From: Actinomycetota bacterium | GTDB taxonomy: Bacteria > Actinomycetota > Acidimicrobiia > Acidimicrobiales > JAJPHE01 | Assembly (NCBI GenBank): GCA_027315345.1 | Contig: DAHUYE010000091.1 | Span: 1-64,000, forward strand | Length of the DNA stretch: 64,000 bases | Reading direction: 5' to 3' | Shown here: positions 49,479 to 59,537 of the stretch, piece after piece | How the letters are laid out: each line of letters starts with the position of its first letter | Position numbering within the stretch: the first letter of the stretch is position 1 | Notes under the pieces: model-generated | Told to the model about the DNA's origin: nothing | What the model saw: only the letters and a program-made list of their open reading frames with translations | Databases searched by the model: none | Position numbers and translations under genes: made by a program

Positions 49479-50251
49479 TCCTGGCCCTGGCCGGGACCAA
49501 GGGGGCTCCCGGCACCACCACCGCCGCCTTCGGTCTGGCCGCGGCCACCGCCGCCCAAGGCCAGCCGGCCATCTTCGTCGAGGCCGACCCCGACGGCGGT
49601 GAGGCCGCACTGCGCCTGGGGATATCTCGACATCCGGGGCTGGCCAGCCTGGCCACCGTCGGGCGTCACGGGCTCAGCCCGGAAATGCTCCGGGGCGCCG
49701 CCCAGGCGCTGGGGGAAGGACTGGGCGTGGTGGTGGCCCCCTCGGCCCCCCACCAGGTCAGAGCCTGCCTGGACCAGTTGGGCCCGTCCTTCAGCGCCGC
49801 GCTGTCCGAGCTGGCGGAGCGATCGGGGGCCTTGGTGGTGATCGACGGGGGCCGCTGGCGCCAGGACGCCGCGGTCCTGGGCCCCGCCCCGGAAATCGTG
49901 GTCGTTTCCCCCACCTTGGAAGGAGTCGATGGCGCCGCCGGTCGCCTGGCCGGCGTCGACGCCGCCCATCGACCGCGCTGGCTACTTGTCGTGGGGGAAG
50001 GCCCGCATGATCCTCCCGAGTTGGCCGACCACCTCGGCCTGGAGCTGTTGGGCGCCTTGGGCTCCGACGGTGCCGGAGCCGAAGCGCTGTGGGCCGGACG
50101 GGGCGAGCCCAGGGCCTTGCGATCGCCTCTGGGCCGGGGACTGCGCCAGATCACCGACCGCCTCAGCGCGCCGCCAACCGCCAACCTCGACGCCGACGAG
50201 CCAAGCCGGGACCTCGGAGCCCAGCCGACCCGGGAGCCGGCTCGGTCATGA
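49475..50251 (+). CDS. CpaE/TadZ-like MinD-family protein
   Basis: VILALAGTKGAPGTTTAAFGLA; GTG start. Confidence 0.75.
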   Translation: MILALAGTKGAPGTTTAAFGLAAATAAQGQPAIFVEADPDGGEAALRLGISRHPGLASLATVGRHGLSPEMLRGAAQALGEGLGVVVAPSAPHQVRACLDQLGPSFSAALSELAERSGALVVIDGGRWRQDAAVLGPAPEIVVVSPTLEGVDGAAGRLAGVDAAHRPRWLLVVGEGPHDPPELADHLGLELLGALGSDGAGAEALWAGRGEPRALRSPLGRGLRQITDRLSAPPTANLDADEPSRDLGAQPTREPARS

Positions 50252-51546
50252 CCACCGTGTCCAACCCCGGCCCGCGCATGGCTGACGATCCCGGTGTCGA
50301 GCGCGCCCTCGTGCGCCGGATCCGAGCGGCGGTGGCGGCCGAGCTGGCCGCCCGAACAGAGCTGGCCGGGCCCGACCGCGACGCCCTGGCTGCCGAGCTG
50401 GTGGCCCGGGCCCTGGCCGAACACGCCGCCCAGGCCCTGAGGGCCGGGCGGGCGGCCCTGGGCGATGCCGAGGAGGCCCGGGTGGCCCAAGCGGTGCTCG
50501 ACGCCTTCTCCGGCCTGGGCCGGCTCGGACCGCTGTTGGGGGAGGACTCCTGGACTGACCTGCACGCCGAAGGCACCGAGCCGGTCACCGTCAACCTCCT
50601 CGATGGCACCACGGCCCGCTGGGAGCCGGTGGCCGATTCCGACGAGGAGCTGGTCGAGCTGATCCGGGCCCTCGGCCGCAACGAGGGCATCTCGGAGCGG
50701 AGATTCGACCTGGCCCATCCCCAGCTCAACGTTCAGCTCCGCGACGGGTCACGCCTCTTTGCCGTCGGCTGGGTAACGGCCCGGCCCCATCTCTTCCTCC
50801 GCCGCCACCACCACCTGGTGGTCAGCCTGGATGACCTGGTCGGGCTGGGCAGCCTGGACGCCGATCTGGCCCGCTTCCTCACCGCCGCCGTGCGAGCTCG
50901 CTTGTCCATCCTGGTCGGCGGGGGCACCGGAGCGGGCAAGACCACGATGCTGCGAGCCCTGGCCGCCGCCGCTGAGCCCGACGAGCGCTGGGTGACCGTG
51001 GAGACCGACTACGAGTTGGGCCTGGACCGCAACCGGGCCTCCCACCGCTCGGTCATCGCCATGGAGTCCCGGGAGGCCAACGTGGAGGGGGCCGGGGCGG
51101 TCAGCTGCGCCGATCTGGTGCGCTGGGCTATGCGCATGACCTCGCCCCGCCTGGCGGTGGGAGAGGTGCTGGGGGCCGAGGTAATCCCCATGCTCAATGC
51201 CATGCACTCCGGCGCCGCCGTGTTATCGACCGTACACGCCAACTCCTCGGCCGACGTCTTGGACAAGCTGTCCATCCTGGCCCTGCAGGCCCCCGAGCGA
51301 CTGGAGCCGGCCCATACCTATGCCCTGGCCGCCCGGGCGGTGGACCTGGTGGTCTTCATGGCCCAGCTCGACGGCGGACGACGGGTGGTGGCCTCGGTGC
51401 GGGAGCTGACCGGATCCGACGCCGGCCAGGTCCTCACCAACGAGCTGTGGGCACCGGGCCCGGACGGCGCGGCCCGGCGCAGCGGGGTGTCGATCTCCGA
51501 GCGGCGCCGTCGGGCCCTGGCGGCGGCGGGCTGGAGCCCGAGATGA
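50248..51546 (+). CDS. CpaF/TadA-family ATPase
   Basis: LVGGGTGAGKTTMLRALAAAA; RWAMRMTSPRLAVGEVLGAE; STVHANSS. Confidence 0.93.
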   Translation: MTTVSNPGPRMADDPGVERALVRRIRAAVAAELAARTELAGPDRDALAAELVARALAEHAAQALRAGRAALGDAEEARVAQAVLDAFSGLGRLGPLLGEDSWTDLHAEGTEPVTVNLLDGTTARWEPVADSDEELVELIRALGRNEGISERRFDLAHPQLNVQLRDGSRLFAVGWVTARPHLFLRRHHHLVVSLDDLVGLGSLDADLARFLTAAVRARLSILVGGGTGAGKTTMLRALAAAAEPDERWVTVETDYELGLDRNRASHRSVIAMESREANVEGAGAVSCADLVRWAMRMTSPRLAVGEVLGAEVIPMLNAMHSGAAVLSTVHANSSADVLDKLSILALQAPERLEPAHTYALAARAVDLVVFMAQLDGGRRVVASVRELTGSDAGQVLTNELWAPGPDGAARRSGVSISERRRRALAAAGWSPR

Positions 51547-52373
51547 GTGGGCTGGTCTTCATCCTCGGAGTGACGATGATCGGGGCGGTCGTGGCCGCCA
51601 TCGCCATGCTGTCCGGCTCGGGCCTCTCCCGGCCCGGCGCCCGGAGCGTCAGCCTGCCCGGTGATCTCCGGATCCGCCTTCTTCTGGCGCTGTGCGGCGC
51701 CGCCCTGCTCGGATTGGTCACCCGCTGGCCGGTGGCGGCCCTGGCCGGCGGCGTCGGGGGCTACTTCGCCCGGGACCTGCTCGCTCCCCCCTCTCTCCGC
51801 CAGGCCCCCATCGAGCGCACCGAGGCCATCGCCGAGTGGACCGAACAGCTCCGCGACACCATGGCCGCCGCCGCCGGCCTGCAGCAGGCCATCGCCGCCA
51901 CCGCCCCTCTGGCTCCCCTGCCCATCTGGGCCGAGGTGTCCGCCTTCGCCCTGCGGGCCCGCCGGGAGCCGATGGTTCCTCTGCTGGAGGAGCTGGGCGA
52001 GGCCCTGGCCGATCCCACCGGGGATCTGGTCATCACCGCTCTGTCCCTGGCCGCCGCCGGGGAGGCCCAGGACCTCGGCGAGGTGCTTTCCTCCCTGGCC
52101 GGCGCCGCTCGGGACGACGCCACTATGCGCCGCTACGTGGACGCCTCCCGCTCTCGCACCCGCACCGGGGTACGAATCATCACCGCCATGACCCTCCTGT
52201 CCCTGGTGGCCTTGTTGGTCTTCGGCCAGGGCTACCTGGCCCCTTACGACTCCGCCGCCGGCCAGGGGATGCTGGGGTTGATCCTCGGACTGTTCGGCGC
52301 CGGCATCTGGTCGCTGTCCCGCATGGGGGCCGAATCCGCGCCCCCCCGGCTCCTGGGCCGGCCGACGCCATGA
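51543..52373 (+). CDS. TadB-like type II secretion F protein
   Basis: ATG overlaps the previous stop; TMs; EAIAEWTEQLRDTMAAAAGLQQAI. Confidence 0.8.
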   Translation: MSGLVFILGVTMIGAVVAAIAMLSGSGLSRPGARSVSLPGDLRIRLLLALCGAALLGLVTRWPVAALAGGVGGYFARDLLAPPSLRQAPIERTEAIAEWTEQLRDTMAAAAGLQQAIAATAPLAPLPIWAEVSAFALRARREPMVPLLEELGEALADPTGDLVITALSLAAAGEAQDLGEVLSSLAGAARDDATMRRYVDASRSRTRTGVRIITAMTLLSLVALLVFGQGYLAPYDSAAGQGMLGLILGLFGAGIWSLSRMGAESAPPRLLGRPTP

Positions 52374-53248
52374 CCGCCGTATTCCTGCTCGGGGCGATGG
52401 GTGGTCTCGGCCTCTACGCCGCCCTGCGGCTCCTCGTGCCCGGTCCGCGTCCCCTGGCCCGGGCGCTGGCCGATCTGGAGGAGACCTCCCTCACCGACTC
52501 CACCGGCCAGGGCGCGCCGGGACTGGGACGGATCCTGGCCAAGGCCGCCGGCGCCGACCGCTGGGTCGGTCCGGGCCTGGCCGCCGATCTGGCCGTGGCT
52601 GGCCATGACGCCACCTGGTTCGCCGCCTGGGCGGTGCTCTTGGGCGGGGTTGGTCTGGCCTTCGGCCCGGTGCTGTGGATCTTCGCCTGGGCGGCGGGGA
52701 CCGCCCTTCCCCCCGCCCTGCCCGTGGGGGCCTCCCTCCTCGGCGCGGCGGGTTGTGCAGGCGCCCATCTGCTCTCGGTTCGCTCCGAGGCCGCCCGCCG
52801 CCGAGGTGAGTTCTCCTTCGCCCTGTCCGGTTTCTTGGACCTGGTGGTGGTGTCGATGGCGGCCGGGCGGGGAGTCGAAGGGGCCTTGAGCGTGGCCTCC
52901 GAGTCCGGCGCCGGCTGGGCCTTCGAGGCCCTGCACTCCGCCATGGTCTCGGCCCGCCTGGCCGGCCAGAGCCCCTGGGTGGGCCTGGACGAGTTGGGCC
53001 GGTCCTGGGGCTTGCCCGAGCTGCGGGGCCTGGCTTCTTCCATCGAGCTGGCCGGGGCGTCGGGGGCCAAAGTCAGGGCCTCGGTGGCGGCCCGGGCCCG
53101 AGCGCTACGCCTGCGGGGAGTCTCCGACGCCCGGGCGGCGGCCGAGTCGGCCACCGAACGTATGTCGGTACCGGTAGTGCTGTTGGTCATCGGTTTCCTG
53201 TTGCTCATCGGCTATCCGGCCGTGGTCCAGATCACGACGCGGATCTGA
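52370..53248 (+). CDS. TadC-like type II secretion F protein
   Basis: FSFALSGFLDLVVVSMAAGRGVEGAL. Confidence 0.8.
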   Translation: MTAVFLLGAMGGLGLYAALRLLVPGPRPLARALADLEETSLTDSTGQGAPGLGRILAKAAGADRWVGPGLAADLAVAGHDATWFAAWAVLLGGVGLAFGPVLWIFAWAAGTALPPALPVGASLLGAAGCAGAHLLSVRSEAARRRGEFSFALSGFLDLVVVSMAAGRGVEGALSVASESGAGWAFEALHSAMVSARLAGQSPWVGLDELGRSWGLPELRGLASSIELAGASGAKVRASVAARARALRLRGVSDARAAAESATERMSVPVVLLVIGFLLLIGYPAVVQITTRI

Positions 53249-53349
53249 GAAAGCCAGGAGCTCACCAATCCCGAAACGGCGTTGACCTCACGACGAAAGA
53301 TCGAGACCTCGAAGACCGACACCTCGAAGACAAGAAAGGAACAAAGAAG

Positions 53350-53559
53350 ATGCTGGGACCGCTTGAGACCTACCTCATCACCTGGATGCGCGTCGTCGCT
53401 GCCCGCCGCGGCGCCGTGGTCGGCCAGGAGGGATACGCCACCCAGGTGGTGATCCTGACCGCGGCTCTGGCCGCGCTGGCCTTGGCCGTGGCCGTCATCA
53501 TCACCACCAAGGTGTTGTCCAAGGCCAACTCCATCAACCTGAACAGCAGTGGCGGTTAG
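53350..53559 (+). CDS. Flp-pilin-like small TM protein
   Basis: 69 aa; GYATQVVILTAALAALALAVAVIITTKVLSKA. Confidence 0.6.
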   Translation: MLGPLETYLITWMRVVAARRGAVVGQEGYATQVVILTAALAALALAVAVIITTKVLSKANSINLNSSGG

Positions 53560-53935
53560 GCACATCCTCCGCCGCCAAGACCAGGCCGGCACGGTGGAGC
53601 TGGTCATCGTCTTCCCGGTGGCCATGGTGGTGATCCTGCTGGCCATCCAGACCGGGCTGTGGTTCCTGGCCCGCTCGGCCGCCACCGACGCCGCCACCGA
53701 TGGGGCCCGGGCCGCGGCCGAAGTGGGCGGGTCGCCCGCCATCGGCCAGGCTCAGGCCGCCTCGGCTCTGGCCCAGGTGGCCGGTCCCGTCCTCGCCGGG
53801 ACGAGTATCCAGGTGAGCAAGACCAACACCACCGCCACCGTGACCATCACCGGGCACTCCGAGTCGATCCTGCCCGGCCTCTCGCTGCCCATAGATGTTT
53901 CGGTGTCCCGGCCCCGGGAGGTGTTCCATCCGTGA
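53549..53935 (+). CDS. TadE-like protein
   Basis: QAGTVELVIVFPVAMVVILLAIQTGLWF. Confidence 0.8.
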   Translation: MAVRHILRRQDQAGTVELVIVFPVAMVVILLAIQTGLWFLARSAATDAATDGARAAAEVGGSPAIGQAQAASALAQVAGPVLAGTSIQVSKTNTTATVTITGHSESILPGLSLPIDVSVSRPREVFHP

Positions 53936-54366
53936 GGGCTACCCGCGACCAGGCTGGCTCGGCTGCGGTGGAACTGGCCATCCTGGCCCCGGTGCTGGTC
54001 ATCGTGTTGTTGTTCACGGTGGCGGTAGGGCGACTGGTGCTGGCCCGCCAGGAGGTGGACAACGCCGCCGCTGACGCCGTCCGGGCCGCCTCAGTGGCCG
54101 GCACACCAGAGGGCGCCCTGTCGGAGGCGCAATCGGTTGCCGCCGCCGATCTGAGCGCGGACCACATCACCTGTGCTCCGATTGCCACCGTCACCGACAC
54201 GTCCAGCTTCTTCCCGGGCGGGGTGGTCAAGGTATCGGTGAGCTGTGCCACCACGCTGTCGGACCTGTCGCTGCTGGCCCTGCCCGGGCACACCACCCTG
54301 GTCGCGTCGGCGGCCGAGGTCATCGACCGCTACCGAAGCCTTCCAACACTGGGAGGAGGCGGGTGA
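53932..54366 (+). CDS. TadE-like protein
   Basis: GSAAVELAILAPVLVIVLLFTVAVGRLVL; GTG start. Confidence 0.75.
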   Translation: MRATRDQAGSAAVELAILAPVLVIVLLFTVAVGRLVLARQEVDNAAADAVRAASVAGTPEGALSEAQSVAAADLSADHITCAPIATVTDTSSFFPGGVVKVSVSCATTLSDLSLLALPGHTTLVASAAEVIDRYRSLPTLGGGG

Positions 54367-54797
54367 AGTTCTCCCCAGCCCGCCGCGCCCGAGACCAGTC
54401 CGGTCAGATCACCGTGTTCGTCACCGTGGTCATGGCCGGCCTGGTGGCCATCGCCGGGTTGGTGGCCGACGGGGGGACGGTCATGGCTGCCCACCAGGAG
54501 GCGGTCTCGGAGGCCTTCTCGGCCGCCCGGGCCGCCGCCCAGGACCTGGAGGTCGGCACGCTTCGATCCAACGACACCGTCCTCGTCGATCCCGCCGCCG
54601 CCGAGGCCACCGTGGCCAGCTTCATAACCGCCGAGGGTCACCGGGCCACCGTCTCGGTCAACGGCGATCAGGTCACCGTCACGGTGTCATTCAGCCAGCC
54701 GATGGCCATCCTGTCCGCCTTCGGGATCGGACCGGCCCATGTCTCGGGCACCGCCACCGTTACCGCCTACCGTTCGGTGGCCGGAGCTCAGCAATGA
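54363..54797 (+). CDS. TadG-like protein
   Basis: QSGQITVFVTVVMAGLVAIAGLVADGGTVMAAHQEAVSEAFSAARAAAQ. Confidence 0.75.
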   Translation: MKFSPARRARDQSGQITVFVTVVMAGLVAIAGLVADGGTVMAAHQEAVSEAFSAARAAAQDLEVGTLRSNDTVLVDPAAAEATVASFITAEGHRATVSVNGDQVTVTVSFSQPMAILSAFGIGPAHVSGTATVTAYRSVAGAQQ

Positions 54798-57700
54798 CTC
54801 GAACACGGCTTCGGGGCCTGGGCGCCGCCGGCGCGCTGGGGGCGCTGATGGTCGGCCCGCCGGTAGGGCTGGTCTTGGCCGGGATGCCCCTGCCCCGGCG
54901 CTGGCCGGATTGGTCCAACGTCTCGGTCGACCTGCACACCGGCTACCTGCCGGCGGTCTTCGTCACCCACGTCGGCCTGGTGGCGGCCTGGCTGGCCTGG
55001 GCCTTCCTCGCCTACGAGATCAGCGCCGAGATATCCAGCTGGGCTCGGCGGGCCATGAGCCGCCGATCGAGCCTGCTGGGGCCCCTCCAGCCCGTCCTAG
55101 CCCGCTTGGCCGCCACCGCCGTTCTGTCCCTGCCCGCCTTCTCCCGGACCGCACCGGCCCCTCCGGCCCCTGCCGCCGCGCTGGTGATCCCTCCGACCAG
55201 GGACCGCCCCTACCCGCCCGACCTGCCCCGCTGGGGCCTGCGCTTCATCCGCTCGGCCGACACCGACACCGAGTTGGTCTCCGACCTGGCCGCTCAGCCG
55301 TCCTCGCCGACCCCGGAACGGGGACAAAACCTGTTGCAAGATCCGGGACAGCCCGCTTCGCTGCCCGTCTACACCGTGGTGCGGGGCGACACCCTTTGGG
55401 GCATCGCCGCTCGGCATCTGGGCGATCCCCGGCGCTGGTCGGAGATCGCCGAGCTCAATGCTGGACGCTTCGAGGGCTCGGCCCGGTTCTCCAACCCGCA
55501 CTGGATCTATCCCGGCTGGGCCCTGGTGCTGCCCGCCGATGCCACCGGGGTCGTACCGGCGCCTGCCTCCGCCGCGGGCGTCGGTGCGACCCCCATGGCC
55601 TCGCCGGCTGCCTCCGGAACCGCCGAGGCGCTCAAGGGGTCGAGCGAACCGTCCGACCGCCCAGCACCGGTACCGATCACACCGGCTCGCGCCCGGCGCG
55701 ACGAGGACCGTCGTCCGGAAGGTGGTCGGGATGAGAACGGCGATCGTCGGGTAGCGGAGGCGAGCGCCGCCCTGGCCTTGCTCGGCGCCGGGCTGGTCGT
55801 GGCCATCGCCCGGCTGCGCCGAGCCCAACAGCGCGCCCGGCGCCTCGGTCGACGGATCCCACTGCCCACCGGGCCGGGCGCTGCGGCCGAGTTGGCCCTG
55901 GGAGACGCCGCCGATACCGCACTGGCGACCGCCACCGATCGGTCGTTGCGCCAACTGTCGGCCTGGCTGGCCGGGGTCGGCATGGTCCCGGCCGAGATTG
56001 CCGCCGTACGGGTGGATGGGCCAGGACAGCTGTCCCTGCGGACTATCGACCCTGGTGTCCTGGAAGGGGTCCGACTGGCCCCGGATAGCGAGGGTTGGGC
56101 GGCGGTGTTGCCGATCGATTCTCCCACCGGAGACGACACCGCCGCTTTCCCGCTGCCCGGGTTGGTCAGCGTCGGAGCCGACGCCGGCCGCCCGGTGCTG
56201 TTGAACCTGGAGGCGGCGGGTCTGGTCTCCCTCTCGGGCGAACTTTCCGATGCCACCGCCACCGCCGGGGCCTTGGCCCTGGAGCTGGCCTCCTCTCCAT
56301 GGGCCGACGCCGCCGATCTCTACGTTGTCGGAGTCCCCGCCCCGCCGGCGGCTTGGCCCGAGGTGACCTTCACCGAGGATCTCGACGGGGTGATCGAGGC
56401 CCTGGTCGCCCACGGATCGCTGGTGGCCGAGCAGCTGGCCGACGCCGGAGCTCCCTCGGTCTCCCAGGCCCGCCTGGTCGATCCCGGTCCGGATTGGCGC
56501 CCGACGCTGGCCATCTGCGCCCGCCCGTTGGAAGGCGACGAGCTGGAGGCCCTGGCCCAGCTCCGGGCCGCAGGCTGGCCCCCCGCAGTGGTACTGGTCG
56601 CTCCCAATATCCCGGGCGCCACCTGGACCATCGAGCTGAGCGAGAAGGTCATCAAGGTCCATCCGCTGGAGTTGGAGTTGGGCAGGGCGACGACCTGGGG
56701 CCAGGACTTCTCCGCCGCCGTCTTCGATCTGTTGGTCGTCGCCACCGTCCTGGGCGACGTGGCCCCCGACACTCCGCCCTATGACCGCCTCGATCCTTCG
56801 ATCCGACCCCGGGCGGCGATGCAGCCGGACGCCACCGCAACCGCAACCGCCACCGTCGTCGACCACGGTGATATCGACGACGTCGAGGTCGAGGTCGAGG
56901 ACGACGGCGTCGAGATCGAGGAGCTTGAGCTCGGTGATGTCGGCGACGAGACCGAGGATGATCCTGAGCTTGGTGATGTCGGCAACGAGGCCGAGCACGA
57001 TTTTGACCTCGGCGACGCACCCATCCAAAACGTCGAGGACCTTGAGGTGGTCGAGAACCTCGACGTCGCGCTGACCGCCATCGACCAGGGCGAGGAGCGC
57101 GATCCGTCCACGGCGGAGAAGAACGCGCCAGGGGAGACGGACACGGCGGGAAGAGACCTTGAGCCATGCCCCGCGCCGGAAGCCGGAGGCCCGGTCTCCA
57201 TCGACGTTCTGGGCCCGCCCCTCGTCCGCGGCCAAGCCGTCGAGCCCCGCCGCCCCAAGACGTTGCAGCTTCTGTTCTGGGTGGCCACCCATCCCCATGC
57301 TCTGCGCCGAGACGAGGCGTTGGGAGACCTCTGGCCCAACTCGCGGCCCACCCCCGACACCATCTACGGCGTCTGGTCCGACGCTCGCCGGGTGCTCGGT
57401 CTCGATTCGGCGGGCAAGTCCCATCTGCCCCGGCGAGCCCCGGAGGGGCTGTTGGGACCGGAGGTCTCCAGCGACTGGCGGACGTTCTGCGCCCTGTCCG
57501 ACAGCGACGACCCCGCCGACTGGTTCAAAGCCCTGGGGTTGGTGCGCGGCATGCCCTTCGCCGGGGTCGACTACGGCTGGGCCGGGGTCGTGGCCCATGT
57601 GATCACGGCCCGCATCGTCGACACCGCCATCCGCCTGGTCGACCATGGCGTGGCCGTGGGCCAACCCCAATTGGTCCGCTTCGCCGCCGAGGCCGCCCTG

Positions 57701-57928
57701 GCCGCCGTCTCCTACGACGAACGGCCGTACAGGGCCCTCATGCAAGCTGCTGACCTGGAGGGCAATCGCCTGGGGGTGCGGGCGGTAATGGATCGGCTGA
57801 GAAAGGCGGTGGGTGAGGAGATCGCCGACGGCGATCCCTTCTACGCCGAGACCCTCGAGCTCTACCGCCGCCTGACCACTCCGGGTCGGGCGGATACCGA
57901 GAGCGGCCCCGACAGCCTCTCGGCCTGA
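54794..57928 (+). CDS. Membrane LysM plus BTAD (SARP-like) domain protein
   Basis: VYTVVRGDTLWGIAARHLGDPRRW; C-terminal VSIDVLGPPLVRGQAVEPRRPKTLQLLFWVATHP..LGDLWP; 1044 aa. Confidence 0.85.
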   Translation: MTRTRLRGLGAAGALGALMVGPPVGLVLAGMPLPRRWPDWSNVSVDLHTGYLPAVFVTHVGLVAAWLAWAFLAYEISAEISSWARRAMSRRSSLLGPLQPVLARLAATAVLSLPAFSRTAPAPPAPAAALVIPPTRDRPYPPDLPRWGLRFIRSADTDTELVSDLAAQPSSPTPERGQNLLQDPGQPASLPVYTVVRGDTLWGIAARHLGDPRRWSEIAELNAGRFEGSARFSNPHWIYPGWALVLPADATGVVPAPASAAGVGATPMASPAASGTAEALKGSSEPSDRPAPVPITPARARRDEDRRPEGGRDENGDRRVAEASAALALLGAGLVVAIARLRRAQQRARRLGRRIPLPTGPGAAAELALGDAADTALATATDRSLRQLSAWLAGVGMVPAEIAAVRVDGPGQLSLRTIDPGVLEGVRLAPDSEGWAAVLPIDSPTGDDTAAFPLPGLVSVGADAGRPVLLNLEAAGLVSLSGELSDATATAGALALELASSPWADAADLYVVGVPAPPAAWPEVTFTEDLDGVIEALVAHGSLVAEQLADAGAPSVSQARLVDPGPDWRPTLAICARPLEGDELEALAQLRAAGWPPAVVLVAPNIPGATWTIELSEKVIKVHPLELELGRATTWGQDFSAAVFDLLVVATVLGDVAPDTPPYDRLDPSIRPRAAMQPDATATATATVVDHGDIDDVEVEVEDDGVEIEELELGDVGDETEDDPELGDVGNEAEHDFDLGDAPIQNVEDLEVVENLDVALTAIDQGEERDPSTAEKNAPGETDTAGRDLEPCPAPEAGGPVSIDVLGPPLVRGQAVEPRRPKTLQLLFWVATHPHALRRDEALGDLWPNSRPTPDTIYGVWSDARRVLGLDSAGKSHLPRRAPEGLLGPEVSSDWRTFCALSDSDDPADWFKALGLVRGMPFAGVDYGWAGVVAHVITARIVDTAIRLVDHGVAVGQPQLVRFAAEAALAAVSYDERPYRALMQAADLEGNRLGVRAVMDRLRKAVGEEIADGDPFYAETLELYRRLTTPGRADTESGPDSLSA

Positions 57929-57961
57929 GCCCAGTCTGGGTTCCTCCCCGGATTTTTTCCA

Positions 57962-58026
57962 AGAAATCGGCTCTGTCACAGAAGAAATCGGCGCTGTCAC
58001 AGCTTCTGTCCCCGAAGCCGTCACGG
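57962..58026. promoter_or_regulatory. Direct-repeat operator-like region upstream of T4SS genes
   Basis: AGAAATCGGCtCTGTCACAG (57962-57981) and AGAAATCGGCgCTGTCACAG (57983-58002), 21-bp period; CCGTCACGG at 58018. Confidence 0.5.
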
Positions 58027-58077
58027 TAAGGGTCCTCAGCATGGCCTCGGTACCCCAACCGAGGAGGAGGCCCACCC

Positions 58078-58527
58078 ATGGCCCGCCAACATGCTCATCG
58101 ATCCAACGCTCATGGACAGCGCCGTCGAGTAGAAGCCCGCCACTCCCGGCGTAGGCGCCGGGCCCGGATGGCCCGGGCCGTGCAACTGCTCAACCGAGCC
58201 GCCGTCGGAGGCGGCCTCGCCCTCACCCTGGCCGCCAGGCGGGCGCAAGCCGATGCCGTCAGCGTCACGCCGTCGTCGTCGGGCCTGCCTGGCACAGCCA
58301 CCTTGGTCAACCTGCTGGACGGTCTGCAGTTCGACGCCATCCTGGCCGCCATAGCCGGGGTCATCGTCTCGGCCGCCGCCTGGGCCCTGTCGGCGCATTC
58401 CAACAACTTTGCCGGCGCCGGGCGGGCCAAGACGGCGCTCTTGGCCTCGGCACTGGCGGCCCTGCTCATCGGCTTCGGTCCCGCCTTGGTCCAGACCCTC
58501 TTCGCCACTGGGGCGGCGGCCCGATGA
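58078..58527 (+). CDS. Small VirB2/TrbC-like (DUF6112-like) membrane protein
   Basis: Two hydrophobic segments; position before the VirB6-like gene. Confidence 0.55.
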   Translation: MARQHAHRSNAHGQRRRVEARHSRRRRRARMARAVQLLNRAAVGGGLALTLAARRAQADAVSVTPSSSGLPGTATLVNLLDGLQFDAILAAIAGVIVSAAAWALSAHSNNFAGAGRAKTALLASALAALLIGFGPALVQTLFATGAAAR

Positions 58528-59537
58528 ACGGAGCCCTACTGGCCTCCATCGTCTCGGGAGCGGCCTCCGACGTGGTCGGGGCCTTCGCCCGGGCTCTGGC
58601 CGGGGGCATCGTCTCCCTGGCCGCCTGGACCCTGGCGCAGCTGACCCGGGTGGCGGCGGAGAACACCACTGTCTCCTTGGACACCTGGTTTGCCGGTCCC
58701 TGGCGGGCCATGTGCGCGGTGGCCGGGATCCTGGCCGTGCCCTTGTTCCTGGCTGGGGTCATCACCTCGCTCTCGCGGGGCGAGGGGGTCTCGGGGCTGG
58801 TCCGGGTGGTGGGACGGCTCATGGCAGCCGCCGCCGGCACCGCCGTTGCCCTGGGACTGGTCAGCCTGGTGCTGACCGCCACCGACGCCGCCTGTGAGGT
58901 GTTCTCCTCCAGCGCCGGAGTGAGCCTGCCCGCCGCCACCGCCCGGCTGGGCACTGCCCTGGGCTTCGCCTCGGCGTTGGCCGGAGGCGCCGGGCCCATC
59001 CTTCTGGCCCTGGTAGCCGCCCTGGCCGGCCTGGTGGTGTGGATCGAATTGGCTGTGCGGGCCGCGCTGATAACCGTCGGGGTGGCCTTCCTGCCCCTCG
59101 GCCTGGCCGGGCTGGTCTGGTCCAACACCGCCGGCTGGCTGCGGCGCCTGGCCGAGGTCATCACGGCCGTGGCCCTCTCCAAGCTGGTCATCGTCGTGGT
59201 CCTGACCCTGGGCGCCGCCGCCCTCTCCGGTGCCGCCGCCTCGGGGGCGGGATCGGAGCTGGACACCACCGTGACCGGCGTGGCCTTCCTGGTGCTGGCC
59301 AGCTTCGGGCTGCCCATGACGCTTCGCTTCCTGCCCCTGGCTGCCGAGGCGGCCGCCCATGCCGGGCGGGGCCGGGCGGCGCTTTCTTGGGCGGCGGGGG
59401 CCCCGGCCCGCCTCGATGCCCGCCTGGCCACCGCCTCGTCCTGGGGCCGGCGCCTGGGCGGCGCCGGTGTCGGTGCCGGAGGTGTCGGAGCCGGGATGGC
59501 GACCACGACGGGCAGGGCGGAGGGTTCCGATGGCTGA
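58524..59537 (+). CDS. VirB6/TrbL-like membrane protein
   Basis: 337 aa polytopic; 4-nt overlap. Confidence 0.7.
   Translation: MNGALLASIVSGAASDVVGAFARALAGGIVSLAAWTLAQLTRVAAENTTVSLDTWFAGPWRAMCAVAGILAVPLFLAGVITSLSRGEGVSGLVRVVGRLMAAAAGTAVALGLVSLVLTATDAACEVFSSSAGVSLPAATARLGTALGFASALAGGAGPILLALVAALAGLVVWIELAVRAALITVGVAFLPLGLAGLVWSNTAGWLRRLAEVITAVALSKLVIVVVLTLGAAALSGAAASGAGSELDTTVTGVAFLVLASFGLPMTLRFLPLAAEAAAHAGRGRAALSWAAGAPARLDARLATASSWGRRLGGAGVGAGGVGAGMATTTGRAEGSDG

Noticed and set aside
48746-49969. 407-aa minus-strand ORF
   Set aside because: Antisense to SAF and CpaE-like genes; Gly/Ala/Arg-rich shadow
53270-53345. Short repeats (cctcgaagac) before the Flp-like gene
   Set aside because: Only two short copies in a leader; insufficient to call a regulatory element
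55097-58075. 992-aa minus-strand ORF
   Set aside because: Antisense shadow of the LysM-BTAD gene; low-complexity Gly/Arg/Gln composition typical of high-GC antisense frames
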